This document shows, one piece after another, positions 10,186 through 20,673 of a stretch of 64,000 bases of DNA. This stretch comes from Citrus sinensis (Eukaryota > Streptophyta > Magnoliopsida > Sapindales > Rutaceae). The notes below the pieces were generated by a model that was not told where the DNA came from, made no database searches, and worked only from the letters and a program-made list of their open reading frames with translations. A program made the translations under genes and the position numbers. Positions within the stretch are counted from its first letter, which is position 1; each line of letters starts with the position of its first letter. The DNA lies in assembly GCF_022201045.2 (NCBI RefSeq), contig NC_068564.1, positions 26,813,001-26,877,000 on the forward strand, written 5' to 3'.

Positions 10186-12441
10186 ATGGACGAATTAGAA
10201 GAAGACAATGGGTTTGAAGTGAGAGAGGAGCTCATGATTTCACCCAATGGTGGTCCAAAGCCTACACAGAGACTTGGCCATTTTCTCAAACCTTGCGTCA
10301 ACTCCATTAAAGGCCAAGTTTTTGAGCTTCCTACTCACTGTCTTTCCTCCTTGCCCCCCATTTTTGAACCCAAAAGTTGGCCTTTAAATGTAAACTTTCA
10401 CGGATGGAGGCCGCCGCAAAAGAAATGGAAAGCTTGGGTTGGAAGGATGGCTGCTCTGTATGAATCTATATGGAAGAAAGCCGGTATACATGAAGTAATC
10501 TTGAATTCGACGCATGAAATTCGGAGAAACTATGATTTGGTTCTTGGTCTTGCTGAGAAATGGTGTCCGGAGACCAAAAGTTTCATTTTTTCATGGGGTG
10601 AAGCCACCATTACATTAGAGGATATGATGATTGCAGGGTACTCTGTTTTGGGTTCCCCTGTTTTTAGCCCTCTTGAAACAGATGAGCTGATGGAAACACA
10701 GGAGAAATTGAATCAAGCTGTAAAGGAACTCAATAGAAGTACAGCTAAGAAGCCGTAACATGGTAAGTGGATGGCTAAATTCATGGATAGTGGAGCGAAA
10801 TTGATCATGAAGCCTTTCTTTCCCTGTGGCTGTCGAGGTTTGATTTTCCAAACTTTAATTCTGTAATTAGCAGATCTGTTTTTCCAATTGCTGTAAAATT
10901 AGCTAGAGGGACTAGAATTGCACTCTCGCCAGCTGTTCTTTCTGGAATTTATATAGATTTGAGTTTTTTAAAAGAAAATATTGTTGCTTTAAGTTTGGTA
11001 GACAGTTGGGAAGATGAAAATAGGAAGTTAGAGATTACTATATGGTCACCGTTTCGGTTAGTTCAAATATGGGCTAGGGAGAGGTTTAAAGATTTGAGAT
11101 CTGAGCCTAGTTTGATCATGAGAGGTGAGCCAAGATTTGCTCAGTGGCACAAATTAATGATGGAAGATGAGAATGTGAGGATGGTTCTAGTCTTCTTCTA
11201 GATTCATCCCTGGAGTGTTTTGACTGGCGTCCCTATGCGAAAACTCTAAACAACTTGAAGCTGCCTATGTTTTACGGAGAAAAGGAAATAAGGGTACTGG
11301 TTGATGGTGACTTGCCAGAAGAATTACAATCATGGGGTCAATGCTTGAGGGTTTCGGAGCTACTTGGGCTGGACTGTGTAGAGCAGTACCTACCGCAGAG
11401 AATCACAATGCAATTTGGGATGGACCAAGACCTTCCAGCTAGTGTTGCTCCAGCAAATAAGAGTCCTAAATCTGCATGGAGTTCTTTCTGTAAGCCTGTC
11501 ACTTATGCCAAATTGTACATACCTTCCAGGCATTACGAGGCAGGTGTTACCACCCGATATCTGAAGTGGTGGAAGAAATCACTGTCACGTCTGCAAAGTG
11601 CAAGTGATGGTGCTTTGCCACAAAAAAAGAAATCCCTCGATGTCTAAGATAATACCAAAGGGATCAAAAGGAAAGAGAGAAAATAGTTTCCCTGGTTTTA
11701 AACAGATCCCTAAGAAAGCAAAGAGAATGAAGAAAAGTGATGCTGCTGCCTCTACTTGTTCTCATTTTGCATTGAAGAGCTTGGGAAGATCACCAAAGTC
11801 ATTAAAAAGGAAGAACAGAAACAATGATAACAATAAAGATAATACCAAAGGGATCAAAAGGAAAGAGAGAAAATAGTTTCCCTGGTTTTAAACAGATCCC
11901 TAAGAAAGCAAAGAGAATGAAGAAAAGTGATGCTGCTGCCTCTACTTGTTCTCATTTTGCATTGAAGAGCTTGGGAAGATCACCAAAGTCATTAAAAAGG
12001 AAGAACAGAAACAATGATTTCTCTCCTGCCCTTGGTTGTCCTCCAAAGAAAGTTCAAAAGCTAGTTGAGCTTTCAAAACAAAAGAAAACTGAATCTGCCC
12101 CTGTTGAATTACCTTCAAATAGGCCATCATTGTGTCTAGAAGTGAAGAAAGATGCTAATGACTCTCCTGTTCCTCCTTGTTTTCCTCCCAAATCTAATCA
12201 TGTGGTGACAACTGATTCCTCTGAAGAAGATAGTCTGACCATAGCAGAACTAATCAAGTCTAGGAAGAAGCATGATGGTTTGTGGGATGAACATGTTGGC
12301 AATGCTGAAAATCTGCCTGATCAATCTGAAGCTTATTCTTCAATTGCAGAGTGTGAAGTTGTTAAAGTTATTCCGCCTGAGACAAATTTGGTATTGGGCT
12401 CTGGTGTCCAAATTTTGTATGGTGGAATATTATATGGTTAA
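10186..12441 (+). pseudogene. PMD (aminotransferase-like, plant mobile domain) gene, copy A, broken
   Basis: The start MDELEEDNGFEVREELM and the first 190 codons match the intact copies closely. The frame then stops at 10756-10758, where an Arg/Lys-x-Gln-type stretch has become a TAA. It resumes with small indels before DHEAF and near 11200. A 190-bp tandem duplication (11646-12018) adds another frame change. The gene also lacks the C-terminal helix EAWVxRLERIV. Downstream sequence aligns directly with the 3' flank of copy B at about 29050, so a deletion of roughly 600 bp relative to copy B removed the tail. Identity to copy B is high enough to read by eye, so decay is recent. The functional family has roles in genome silencing and meristem maintenance (MAIN/MAIL type), but no activity is expected here. 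Confidence 0.85.
11646..12018 (+). repeat. Perfect tandem duplication, period 190 bp
   Basis: Bases 11646-11828 and 11836-12018 match base for base over 183 bp, separated by 7 bases. The duplication lies in the Lys-rich linker of PMD copy A. A period of 190 is not a multiple of three, so it shifts the frame. Absence of differences indicates a very young event. Confidence 0.9.
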
Positions 12442-13062
12442 AATCTTTGGTTGCTTCATTAGCTGATGATACATACATACTTTTGCTTCTTCTGTTGCAT
12501 GTTTTGCATCTTTTAATTGCTGGTTTGTTTCAGGGCAATTACCTGTAAATTATATGCATATACTGGAGTTATAATCAGCAGTCTATTTATCATTTGGGTG
12601 TAAATTCTTTTTGAGTGGGGCTGGATTTCCATTTCTACAGAATCTAAATTGTGAAGCTCCCCCGCAATCATATCTTGAATTTTCGCATCATACTAGAAAA
12701 TTTCTGCAACAATGTTGGATGGCAGTTGTTTTAATTTTGATCTAGGGGCAGAAAACTTTAATACTAGACTTTAATGCCAAGTGTTTGATAGTGTCTATTT
12801 ATTCTGTGAGTCTTTTAATTAATGTTTGATAGAACAAAGTAAAATAAAATTTTATAAATAATCCTAGTTAGATATCATACATATTTTGACAGTTTCAAAT
12901 GTTTGAATGGGTGACTTCAAATATTGGAGTCAACAAATGACTCAATACAAATTCCTTCGCATTTATTGGCTGATCAAATTACATAAGAAGAAATTAAAAA
13001 AAAAAAAAGAAAAAAAAAGTTGTACGTAGGACGAATAAACAAAAGCTTCACAATGAAAACAT
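12442..13062. other. 3' flank of PMD copy A and RLP1
   Basis: No gene is seen. The first 200 bases resemble the 3' flank of PMD copy B (about 29050-29230), with shared blocks such as TGGAGTTATAA and GGATTTCCATTTCT. The rest is AT-rich 3' sequence of the RLP gene on the minus strand. Confidence 0.55.
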
Positions 13063-16005
13063 CTACCAACATTTTCTCACAACCCAGAAAATTTTGTTGC
13101 CAAGTCTATCAAGGAAATGATAATACCTATACCTCCATTTTCTACTGACAAGTAAAGGACCCATCACCAACCAGAAGCCAACTACAAATCCCAATGCCAA
13201 GCTTACATAGAACCAATTCACTTCATCTTCATCACCATCATCATTTCCATCAATATCATCTTCACTTTCATTTTGTGGTGCTGGAGCAGCCACAAAACAG
13301 TTGTTAGGAAGTGGAGAACCACAGAGTCGATTTCCAGCAAAAGATGAGGGATCAAAACTTTGAAGCTGTGTGCTTAAAGGAATTTTCCCACTCAATTTGT
13401 TATTAGACAAGTTCAAATGACTCAAAAATGTCAAACTTGAAATACTCTGGGGGATTTCACCATAAAGTTGATTTGCAGAGAAATCAATAGACAATATTGA
13501 TTCCAAAGCACCGATGCTCTTAGGAATTCTTCCGGTGAAAGAGTTGCAAGACAAATCCAATGACACCAATGCTCTGAGATTCATTATTTCTGAAGGAATC
13601 TCTCCTGAAAACTTATTTTTGGAGAGGTCTATAAGTCTTATCAACTTAAGAATTGTGTTATATTCAACTGCTTTTCCTTTCAGCACAAGTAATGCATCCT
13701 CAATATACTTTCCTGTGGAAACACTTGGATATTGTATATCAGTGCCTATTGAAAAATTGGCTGTCACCATGGAACTAATGTTACTGATGCATTTTGGTAT
13801 GCTCCCAGAAAGATGGTTATCAGCAAGGTCTAAGACATGCAAAGAAGTTAGACCACAGAGTTGGTTTGGTAAAACACCACGAAACTTATTTGAACGAAGG
13901 TTGAGGATCATTAAGCTTGAAAATCTTATTCCAATCCATGTTGGAACATTTCCTACAAACTGATTTTCGCCAATGTCAAGCATTACCAGCTTTGTGCAAT
14001 TCTGAAATGACACTGGTATTTGTCCGGAGAGAGAATTTTTCCGAAGGTTTAATGATTGAAGGGAACTTAACATTCCCAGAGAGATTGGAATATTACCGGT
14101 AAAATTATTGTTGGCTAAATTCAAGACCAACAAATCTTGCCAATTCATCCAACAATCAGGTATTTCCCCAGAAAAATGATTTTCACCTAGTTTGAGAATT
14201 CGCATTCCCTTCAATTGATTGATCCCATCACACAAGAAATGAGAAATGGATCCTGACAGGGAATTGCTTGAAAGGTCAAGAGCATACACACTGAATGAAA
14301 CAAGAGGTAAGGGACCGGATAAATTGTTGAAACTCAAGTCAAGTGACTCAAGTTGACTCACATCAGTTAGATTTGGGATCTCCCCGTGGATATAATTGTG
14401 AGAGAGATTTAGATAATTAATCTGGGAGAGATTTTTCCAAACCCAAGTAGGAATTGTACCTACAATTCCTGTATTGGAAATATCTAGAAAAGTTAAATGC
14501 TTTTGTGAATGAAGCCATGGGGGAAATTGATTGCCTAACTCGCAAGATTGCAAACCCAACACTTCAAGTTGAAAAGGGGGAAACCAATCAAGACTGACAT
14601 TGAAGGTTAATGAGTTACCAGACGCTTTGAAGTCCAGCAACCTCGTGAGATTAGAAAAATGAATTTGAGTAAGGGTTCCATTTAATCTGTTCAAGGAAAG
14701 ATCTACAACTCTCAATGTTGAAAGTTCACCTAAAGACAATGGAACGTGCCCAGAAATGAAATTGTCACTTAGATCAAGAGTGTCTAGATTTCTAAATTGC
14801 CCAAGTTTATCAGTCAAAGGACCAAAAATGCGGCAATTTCGCAAAACCAAAATCTCAAGCCCATCAGAAACACATCCTGAGAAAATATCAAAGATTTCAG
14901 ACATCTCCTGACTCAAGTTGACTCCTGACAAAGATATTGACTTCAAATTGCAAAGTCTTCCCAAAGATCTTGGAATTTTCCCTTCAAGCCTATTGTTTGA
15001 GAGATAAAGCCTATTGATAGAAGTAAGATTTCCCAATGCACCCGAAACCTTACCTTCCAAGCTATTGGAGTTAAGAGAAACTTGCTCAAGAAGGCTAAAC
15101 CTATGGAACCATTTGGGAACGGAAGAATTAAAATGGTTGTTGGACAAATAAAGGTGTCTAAGGGAAGTCAAGTTCTGAACTCCATCAGGAATTTGACCGC
15201 CGAAACTGTTATTTCTAAGATCAAGAGAGACTAAATTATGAAGACCGAAAATCCAATTGGGTTCTAAAGAGCTTTGAAATTGGTTATTGGAGAGATCAAG
15301 TGTGGCAAGAGATGAAAAATTTGCAACGGACAGAGGAGGAAAGTAAGAGAGACGACAACCTGAGAGCCGCAGCAAGACTAAGGAAGGGAGTGTGTTCATA
15401 ACAAGCAACCAGTCAGAAGCTCTGCTGAGGTCTACATTGCTTAAGTCAAGGTGCTCCAATGAAGAAAGACCGGATAGCCACCTTAAATTCTCAGCGTATA
15501 AACCCAAGTATTTCTGACTGAGGTCAAGATACTGTAGATTAGAGAGATTTGCAAGTTGGTGAGGAATCATTCCCAAAAATCCAGCACTTGAAAGATCAAG
15601 GTAGCTTAAATTCACCATGGAACCAAGAAATGGAGGAATCTGAATTCCTCCGAAGTCATTAAAGCTTAAGTCCAAGTAAACCAAATGCTTTAAATTAAGC
15701 AAAGAGGGACTTATCTTACCACCCAACATTGATATCTGGGAAGGATTATTTCTGAGTTGAAGCATACGGACATGGCCTGTGAAGTTGTCACAGACAACAC
15801 CAGCCCATGTGCAGCAATCTTCTTCATCACCAATCCAACTGGCAAGCCGGTTCGAAGGATCTATGAGATCTTGCTTGAACCTTAAAAGTGCCTCTTTCTC
15901 ACTCCCCATGCAAGCCACATAAGAGCTTCCATTGCAGAAGCTAATATTGATGGTTGCTATGGCAAGTAATAACTTGAGAAAAAGCAGGGCAGCAACTTCA
16001 CTCAT
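13063..16005 (-). CDS. Leucine-rich-repeat receptor-like protein, EIX/Cf type (RLP1)
   Basis: The frame is open from 16104, but I chose the ATG at 16005 (980 residues). It directly precedes a good signal peptide (ALLFLKLLLAIATINISFCNG), as in the neighbouring paralogue. Then come an LRRNT_2 cap (EALLRFKQDLIDPSNRLASW with paired Cys before TWAGVVC), about 28 extracellular LRRs with LxxLxxLDLSxNxF pattern, and an island region around IGTDIQYPSVSTGKY. The last LRRs, a second Cys cap (NRLCGSPLPNNC), an acidic juxtamembrane stretch, a transmembrane helix (VSLALGFVVGFWLVMGPLL) and a short basic tail without kinase follow. Such proteins sit in the plasma membrane, sense microbial or peptide ligands, and signal through SOBIR1/BAK1-type kinases. 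The gene is intronless and apparently intact. Confidence 0.9.
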   Translation of the reverse strand: MSEVAALLFLKLLLAIATINISFCNGSSYVACMGSEKEALLRFKQDLIDPSNRLASWIGDEEDCCTWAGVVCDNFTGHVRMLQLRNNPSQISMLGGKISPSLLNLKHLVYLDLSFNDFGGIQIPPFLGSMVNLSYLDLSSAGFLGMIPHQLANLSNLQYLDLSQKYLGLYAENLRWLSGLSSLEHLDLSNVDLSRASDWLLVMNTLPSLVLLRLSGCRLSYFPPLSVANFSSLATLDLSNNQFQSSLEPNWIFGLHNLVSLDLRNNSFGGQIPDGVQNLTSLRHLYLSNNHFNSSVPKWFHRFSLLEQVSLNSNSLEGKVSGALGNLTSINRLYLSNNRLEGKIPRSLGRLCNLKSISLSGVNLSQEMSEIFDIFSGCVSDGLEILVLRNCRIFGPLTDKLGQFRNLDTLDLSDNFISGHVPLSLGELSTLRVVDLSLNRLNGTLTQIHFSNLTRLLDFKASGNSLTFNVSLDWFPPFQLEVLGLQSCELGNQFPPWLHSQKHLTFLDISNTGIVGTIPTWVWKNLSQINYLNLSHNYIHGEIPNLTDVSQLESLDLSFNNLSGPLPLVSFSVYALDLSSNSLSGSISHFLCDGINQLKGMRILKLGENHFSGEIPDCWMNWQDLLVLNLANNNFTGNIPISLGMLSSLQSLNLRKNSLSGQIPVSFQNCTKLVMLDIGENQFVGNVPTWIGIRFSSLMILNLRSNKFRGVLPNQLCGLTSLHVLDLADNHLSGSIPKCISNISSMVTANFSIGTDIQYPSVSTGKYIEDALLVLKGKAVEYNTILKLIRLIDLSKNKFSGEIPSEIMNLRALVSLDLSCNSFTGRIPKSIGALESILSIDFSANQLYGEIPQSISSLTFLSHLNLSNNKLSGKIPLSTQLQSFDPSSFAGNRLCGSPLPNNCFVAAPAPQNESEDDIDGNDDGDEDEVNWFYVSLALGFVVGFWLVMGPLLVSRKWRYRYYHFLDRLGNKIFWVVRKCW

Positions 16006-16105
16006 GGTTGAATGGTTTAATTTCATAATAATTAGAAAATCGGTAGCAGTGAATCTCCTTTGGTTACCATACAATAGGCTGTTTATAATGACCACGATTT
16101 CCACG

Positions 16106-17767
16106 TATAAGTTGTAGGAAGTTTCTGCGAGTAATTAAAATGCAGGAAATTATACAGTATATTCAAAGAATTTTAATTGTAATGGGTCCAGAAGTAAAGG
16201 AGTAGACTTTTAAGTCTGTTCAAGATTTTATCTTTTTCGGTAAACCCCAACGTCTCTTCTGATTCAGAAGTTCGAAAATTTCGTATATCATTTAATAATT
16301 GTTAAAAATGGACAACAATTGAACATCAATCAGTTGATGTTATTACATGGGGTTAACAGGCCGGGTTGTTCTTATCAAATCCTTTCTTTAAGTTCTATTA
16401 ATTCCAAATGATATTGTTTCTTAATTATGTAATTATCAACTATTACTAATCGTTCAATCTAAGTGTGGAATTTTTCTTTTTTTTTCCGTACATTGATATT
16501 TGACAGTAAAAATTCTACTAATATTATCAGATCTCTACTGAAACTAACTTAAATCATAAATATTATGATATAACCTAGAGTTCTTCCTTCACTATCGGGA
16601 GTTGAGTCCGATGCTTCCTGGGACTTGGAGTCAATACTAACAAGAAACTATATATTTATTTATTTCTTTTTCGTGCAGGTCCCGCACTTTTTATCGTATT
16701 AGTTGAAGTTTTTGCTTTTGAGTGTGTATTTTTATAGACTCAAGTCAAGTCAAGGCTTAATTAATGTATAACAATTATTGAATTGTATACTTTTAGAGTA
16801 ATTTCTGCATATGCAGTCAAGAAAGACTAAATGGAAAAATGCCAACCGGGAAACTCTACGTGAAGATCAAAGAAACCACAAGGAAAGTCATTACTCATGA
16901 CTTATACATATAAAATAAATAAATTAATGGTTTCTTATCAGTCAGTTGCATGTAACGTGGACTGATATTATGGCTAAGCCATTTTAGTCCCCAACGACAA
17001 AATTTATGGCTTGTGGCTTGTTATCATCTCCTTTATCATAAGGTAAATCGTTTTTGGGGGCCAATATGCTTATAACTAAATCGTCCCGAGGATATGAATA
17101 ATGGTGATTGGAATTAGATGAAGAATTTGAAAAGAATTTCATCCTCCCAAATCAAGAAGATTATGAGCTAAAATTAAGACAATTATGACATACATATTGC
17201 CATTTTTCTTCCTTAATTCTCTATTGATTGCAGCTGAGTTCTGTAATTTGGCCTCCTTCCTGACTACTCATTTTCTCATTTTCCCTATCTTTAACGGTTC
17301 TAATTCTTAACCTGTAGTCCCAAAAAAAAAAAAATGTTTTATTCTCTATAATTTTTTTTAATATACTGACTCTTTTGAACTTCTCCAAATTTAATTATAT
17401 AAACTAATCCGCAAAGTTTATCACCAGTCAAACAAGACGCATCGGAGCTATGCAGTACAAAGACGATTTTTTTTTTTTCTAATTAAGTTGTTTTCTGGAT
17501 AAATTTCATGTAGATGAGAGGGAATTGAATTGCCATAAGCATATTAATATTTTTAAACAAAAAGTGTTTTTATTCGAGCCAATGCTCTGCTACTCCCCTT
17601 CTTCTTCTTTTTTTTTTTTTTTTTAAATTTTAATGTTACCCATCTCCGAACATACAATTGAAGTACGAGAAAAATTTTCCCAAAAATTAAGAAACAGGAA
17701 CTATTACAACTCCAACAATATATTCTCACAACATTGTTGAGCATCTTTTATTGAGAAATAAGAGCAA
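16106..17767. other. Spacer between the two RLP genes
   Basis: The spacer holds the promoter of RLP1 and the 3' flank of RLP2. It contains several short poly(A/T) runs and no convincing gene. The short minus-strand frame at 17553-17744 is driven by a poly(T) run and is not supported. Confidence 0.5.
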
Positions 17768-20617
17768 TTACACTCCAAAAATCAGCAATATAACTCCTAG
17801 TAACAAGCTGACATTAAGCCAGCTCAGTTCATGTTTTCCTCCTGATCCACGTTCGTATACAGGTGTTGAAACATTCCCCGCACACAATTTTCGAAGTGGA
17901 AGTCCACACAGATATTCGTTGCCGATATAAGAGTCTGAATCAAAGGTAGCAAATTGACCTTGGGCAGGAGGAACTTCCCCGCTCAAGTTGTTATACGATA
18001 TGTTGAAGATTTCTAAAAACTCCAAATTTACCATATTCTTGGGGATTTCACCCTGGAGCCGGTTAGAAGAGAAATCAAGAGCCTCTACTGACTTCATAGC
18101 ACCCATATTCACTGGAATTCTTCCACTGAAGAAGTTATGTGACAATTTCAATGTCTGTAGCCCTACAAGATTCGTCACTTGGGATGGAATCTCTCCTGAA
18201 AAATAATTGGCTGAAAGGTCTAAAACTTTAAGATAATATGGATAGCCTATAGGGTATTTGACCACTTTCTTTTTGTACACAATTAGTGCATCTTCAAAAA
18301 ATTTGTCTACTTCAAGAACTTCCTTGGCCATACCTGCTAAGTTATTGATACATCTTGGAATAACACCGGTAAGATTGTTAGAAGAAAGGTCTAAAATTTT
18401 TAGAGAAGCTAAACCACAGAGTTCCGGCGGAAAAAAGCCATGAAACTGGTTTGCCCTAAGTGACAGAAGTATTATTCCTGATAATCTCTCTCCAATCCAT
18501 GTTGGAATGTTTCCCACAAACTCATTTTCGCTAATGTCAAATAATCTTAACTCGGTACAGTTTTGAAGTGACACTGGTATTTTTCCAGAGAACCTGTTAC
18601 CGCGAAGGTGCAGTATCTGAAGGGAGCTTAAAGTTCCCAGCGACGTTGGAAGGTTGCCGGTGAAATCATTTTCACCTAAATGGAGGAAGAACAAGAATGA
18701 CCAATTCATCCAACAATCAGGTATTTCTCCGGACAAAGTATTGTTCCCCAGGTTGAGAACTTGCAATCTCATTGAGTTATTCATCTCATTGCATAAAAAC
18801 CTGGAAAGGGTTCCTGACAAGAAATTGCTGGAGAGGTCAAGTGTAGTTAAACTGGAAGGTATGAGAGGCAAAGGACCGGACAGGCTATTGGAACTAAAAT
18901 CAAGTGTTTCAAGCTGGGCAGCATCATTTAAATCTGGAATCTGTCCGAAGATTTGGTTATAAGAAAGATTCAAGTAATTTATTTGAGAGAGAGATTTTAC
19001 TAGCCTATCAGGGATGGTATCTGAAATGCTTGAGTTGGACAAGTCTAGATAAATTAAATGATTTTGTGAAAGAAGCCACTGCGGAAACTGAGGCCCAATA
19101 AAACAAGAGCTCAATCCTATTGCTTGAAGTTGAAATGGAGGGGTCCAACTAGGACTGACGACTTTCAACACTAAGGAGTTCCCGGATGCATCAAAACCCA
19201 CAAGTTTTGTGAGATTTGCAAAATGATTTTCGGAAAGAGTTCCATTCAAATTGTTTGTAGAAACATCTAGGTATCTTAGAGATGAAAGTTGCCCTAGAGA
19301 TAATGGAATATGACCAGATATGTTGTTGAAACTTAAGTCCAGAGAATCCAAATTTTTAAAGTTCCCAATTTGATTAGTCAAAAGACCAAAAAGCGTATTG
19401 TTACTCAAATCCAATGACTCTAGTACATTTGAAGCACATGCTGAGAACATATCTAAGACTTGAGATATCTCCTGACTCAATTTGTTACCTGACAGGTTGA
19501 CAGACCTTAAGTGACGAAGTCTTTTGAATGCTCTTGGAATTTTGCTTTCAAGTCTATTGAATGACAGATCAAGGCTTTTTATGGAGGTTAGGTTCCCTAG
19601 AGAACCTGGGATGGAACCTTGCAACTCATTGTAGCTGAGAGACAGGTACTCAAGATCAATGAACTTGTTGAACCAGTCAGGCACAGAGGAGCTGAAGTGG
19701 TTTCGAGATAAATCAAGATGTTGGAGAGAAGTGGAGTTTTGAATTGCATCAGGTACTGCACCTTGGAAATTATTAGTGCTCAGATCCAGAAAAACCAAAT
19801 TAACAAGGCCAAGAACTTGATTAACAATCGAAGAGTCGGCGAATTGATTATCAGAAATATCAAGAGTAACAAGAGAAGAGAAATTGGCAAAAGAGAGTGG
19901 AGAAATGTGATGCAGTAGACAACCTGAGAAACGCAACGTTTCCAAAGAATGGAGTGAATTTGTGATCAGTGGTCCATCAGATGTCTTGCTAAGATCCACA
20001 CCACTCAAATCAAGGTGCTTCAACAAAGAAAGATGAGATACCCAACCAAAATCCTCAACGTATAATCCACCCAAGTAATTAGGACGAAGGTCAAGAAATT
20101 GGAGATTGGAAAGATTACCAATTTGGTGTGGAATAATTCCAACAAATCCAGCTCTAGAAATGTTCAAGTACATTAAATTCTCCAAAGAACCAAGAAATCG
20201 AGGAATTTGGATCCCTTGAAAATCGTTGTAGCTCAAGTCCAAGTGAATCAAATGCTTTAAACCGAGCAAAGACGGGTTTATCTTACCAACAATTTTTGAC
20301 CTCTCATAAGCTTCATATTCAGCAGGTGATCCGTCATCTCTGGAAGGATTTCTGAGGCGGAGCTCAAGGACATGGCCTGTGATGTTGTCACACACAACAC
20401 CATACCATTTGCAACAATCTCCAACGCCAATATTATTCCAAGAGGCAAGCCGGTTCGAAGGATCTTCCAGATCTTGCTTGAAGCTCAGAAGTGCTTCCCT
20501 CTCACTCTCAATGCAACCTGCTGCAGCATATGAGCTTCCATTGCAGAAGTTTATGTTATTATTAATGGTTGATATCACCAGAAAATGGAGGAATAGAAGG
20601 GCAACACCGACACTCAT
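17768..20617 (-). CDS. Leucine-rich-repeat receptor-like protein (RLP2), lacking cytoplasmic tail
   Basis: The frame encodes 949 residues. A signal peptide (ALLFLHFLVISTINNNINFC) is followed by the LRRNT_2 cap (CIESEREALLSFKQDLEDPS), about 27 LRRs, an island (FFEDALIVYKKKVVKYPIG), four terminal LRRs and a Cys cap (NEYLCGLPLRKLC). The protein stops at WLNVSLLLGVILLIFGV, inside the expected transmembrane helix, so the stop-transfer charges and tail present in RLP1 are missing. The N-terminal part is a clear paralogue of RLP1. The final segment (GEVPPAQGQFATFDSDSYIGN) looks like a different RLP subgroup, which suggests a chimera. It may be a secreted or weakly anchored receptor, or an early pseudogene. 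An AATAAA signal follows closely. A TATAAATA box lies about 50 bases upstream of the ATG. Confidence 0.85.
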   Translation of the reverse strand: MSVGVALLFLHFLVISTINNNINFCNGSSYAAAGCIESEREALLSFKQDLEDPSNRLASWNNIGVGDCCKWYGVVCDNITGHVLELRLRNPSRDDGSPAEYEAYERSKIVGKINPSLLGLKHLIHLDLSYNDFQGIQIPRFLGSLENLMYLNISRAGFVGIIPHQIGNLSNLQFLDLRPNYLGGLYVEDFGWVSHLSLLKHLDLSGVDLSKTSDGPLITNSLHSLETLRFSGCLLHHISPLSFANFSSLVTLDISDNQFADSSIVNQVLGLVNLVFLDLSTNNFQGAVPDAIQNSTSLQHLDLSRNHFSSSVPDWFNKFIDLEYLSLSYNELQGSIPGSLGNLTSIKSLDLSFNRLESKIPRAFKRLRHLRSVNLSGNKLSQEISQVLDMFSACASNVLESLDLSNNTLFGLLTNQIGNFKNLDSLDLSFNNISGHIPLSLGQLSSLRYLDVSTNNLNGTLSENHFANLTKLVGFDASGNSLVLKVVSPSWTPPFQLQAIGLSSCFIGPQFPQWLLSQNHLIYLDLSNSSISDTIPDRLVKSLSQINYLNLSYNQIFGQIPDLNDAAQLETLDFSSNSLSGPLPLIPSSLTTLDLSSNFLSGTLSRFLCNEMNNSMRLQVLNLGNNTLSGEIPDCWMNWSFLFFLHLGENDFTGNLPTSLGTLSSLQILHLRGNRFSGKIPVSLQNCTELRLFDISENEFVGNIPTWIGERLSGIILLSLRANQFHGFFPPELCGLASLKILDLSSNNLTGVIPRCINNLAGMAKEVLEVDKFFEDALIVYKKKVVKYPIGYPYYLKVLDLSANYFSGEIPSQVTNLVGLQTLKLSHNFFSGRIPVNMGAMKSVEALDFSSNRLQGEIPKNMVNLEFLEIFNISYNNLSGEVPPAQGQFATFDSDSYIGNEYLCGLPLRKLCAGNVSTPVYERGSGGKHELSWLNVSLLLGVILLIFGV

Positions 20618-20665
20618 GGTTGGTTTGTTTGATTTCTTGATAACATGAACAACAGATTGCTATTT

Positions 20666-20673
20666 TATTTATA
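20666..20673 (-). promoter_or_regulatory. Candidate TATA box of RLP2
   Basis: TATAAATA on the minus strand lies about 50 bases upstream of the RLP2 start codon. Confidence 0.4.

Noticed and set aside
13514-14102. Plus-strand frames inside the RLP1 gene (and likewise 17988-19918 in RLP2)
   Set aside because: They are antisense readings of LRR repeats, with no family resemblance and explained by the real minus-strand genes.
16006-16104. Upstream in-frame ATG of RLP1
   Set aside because: It would bury the signal peptide 33 residues inside; the ATG at 16005 matches the paralogue.
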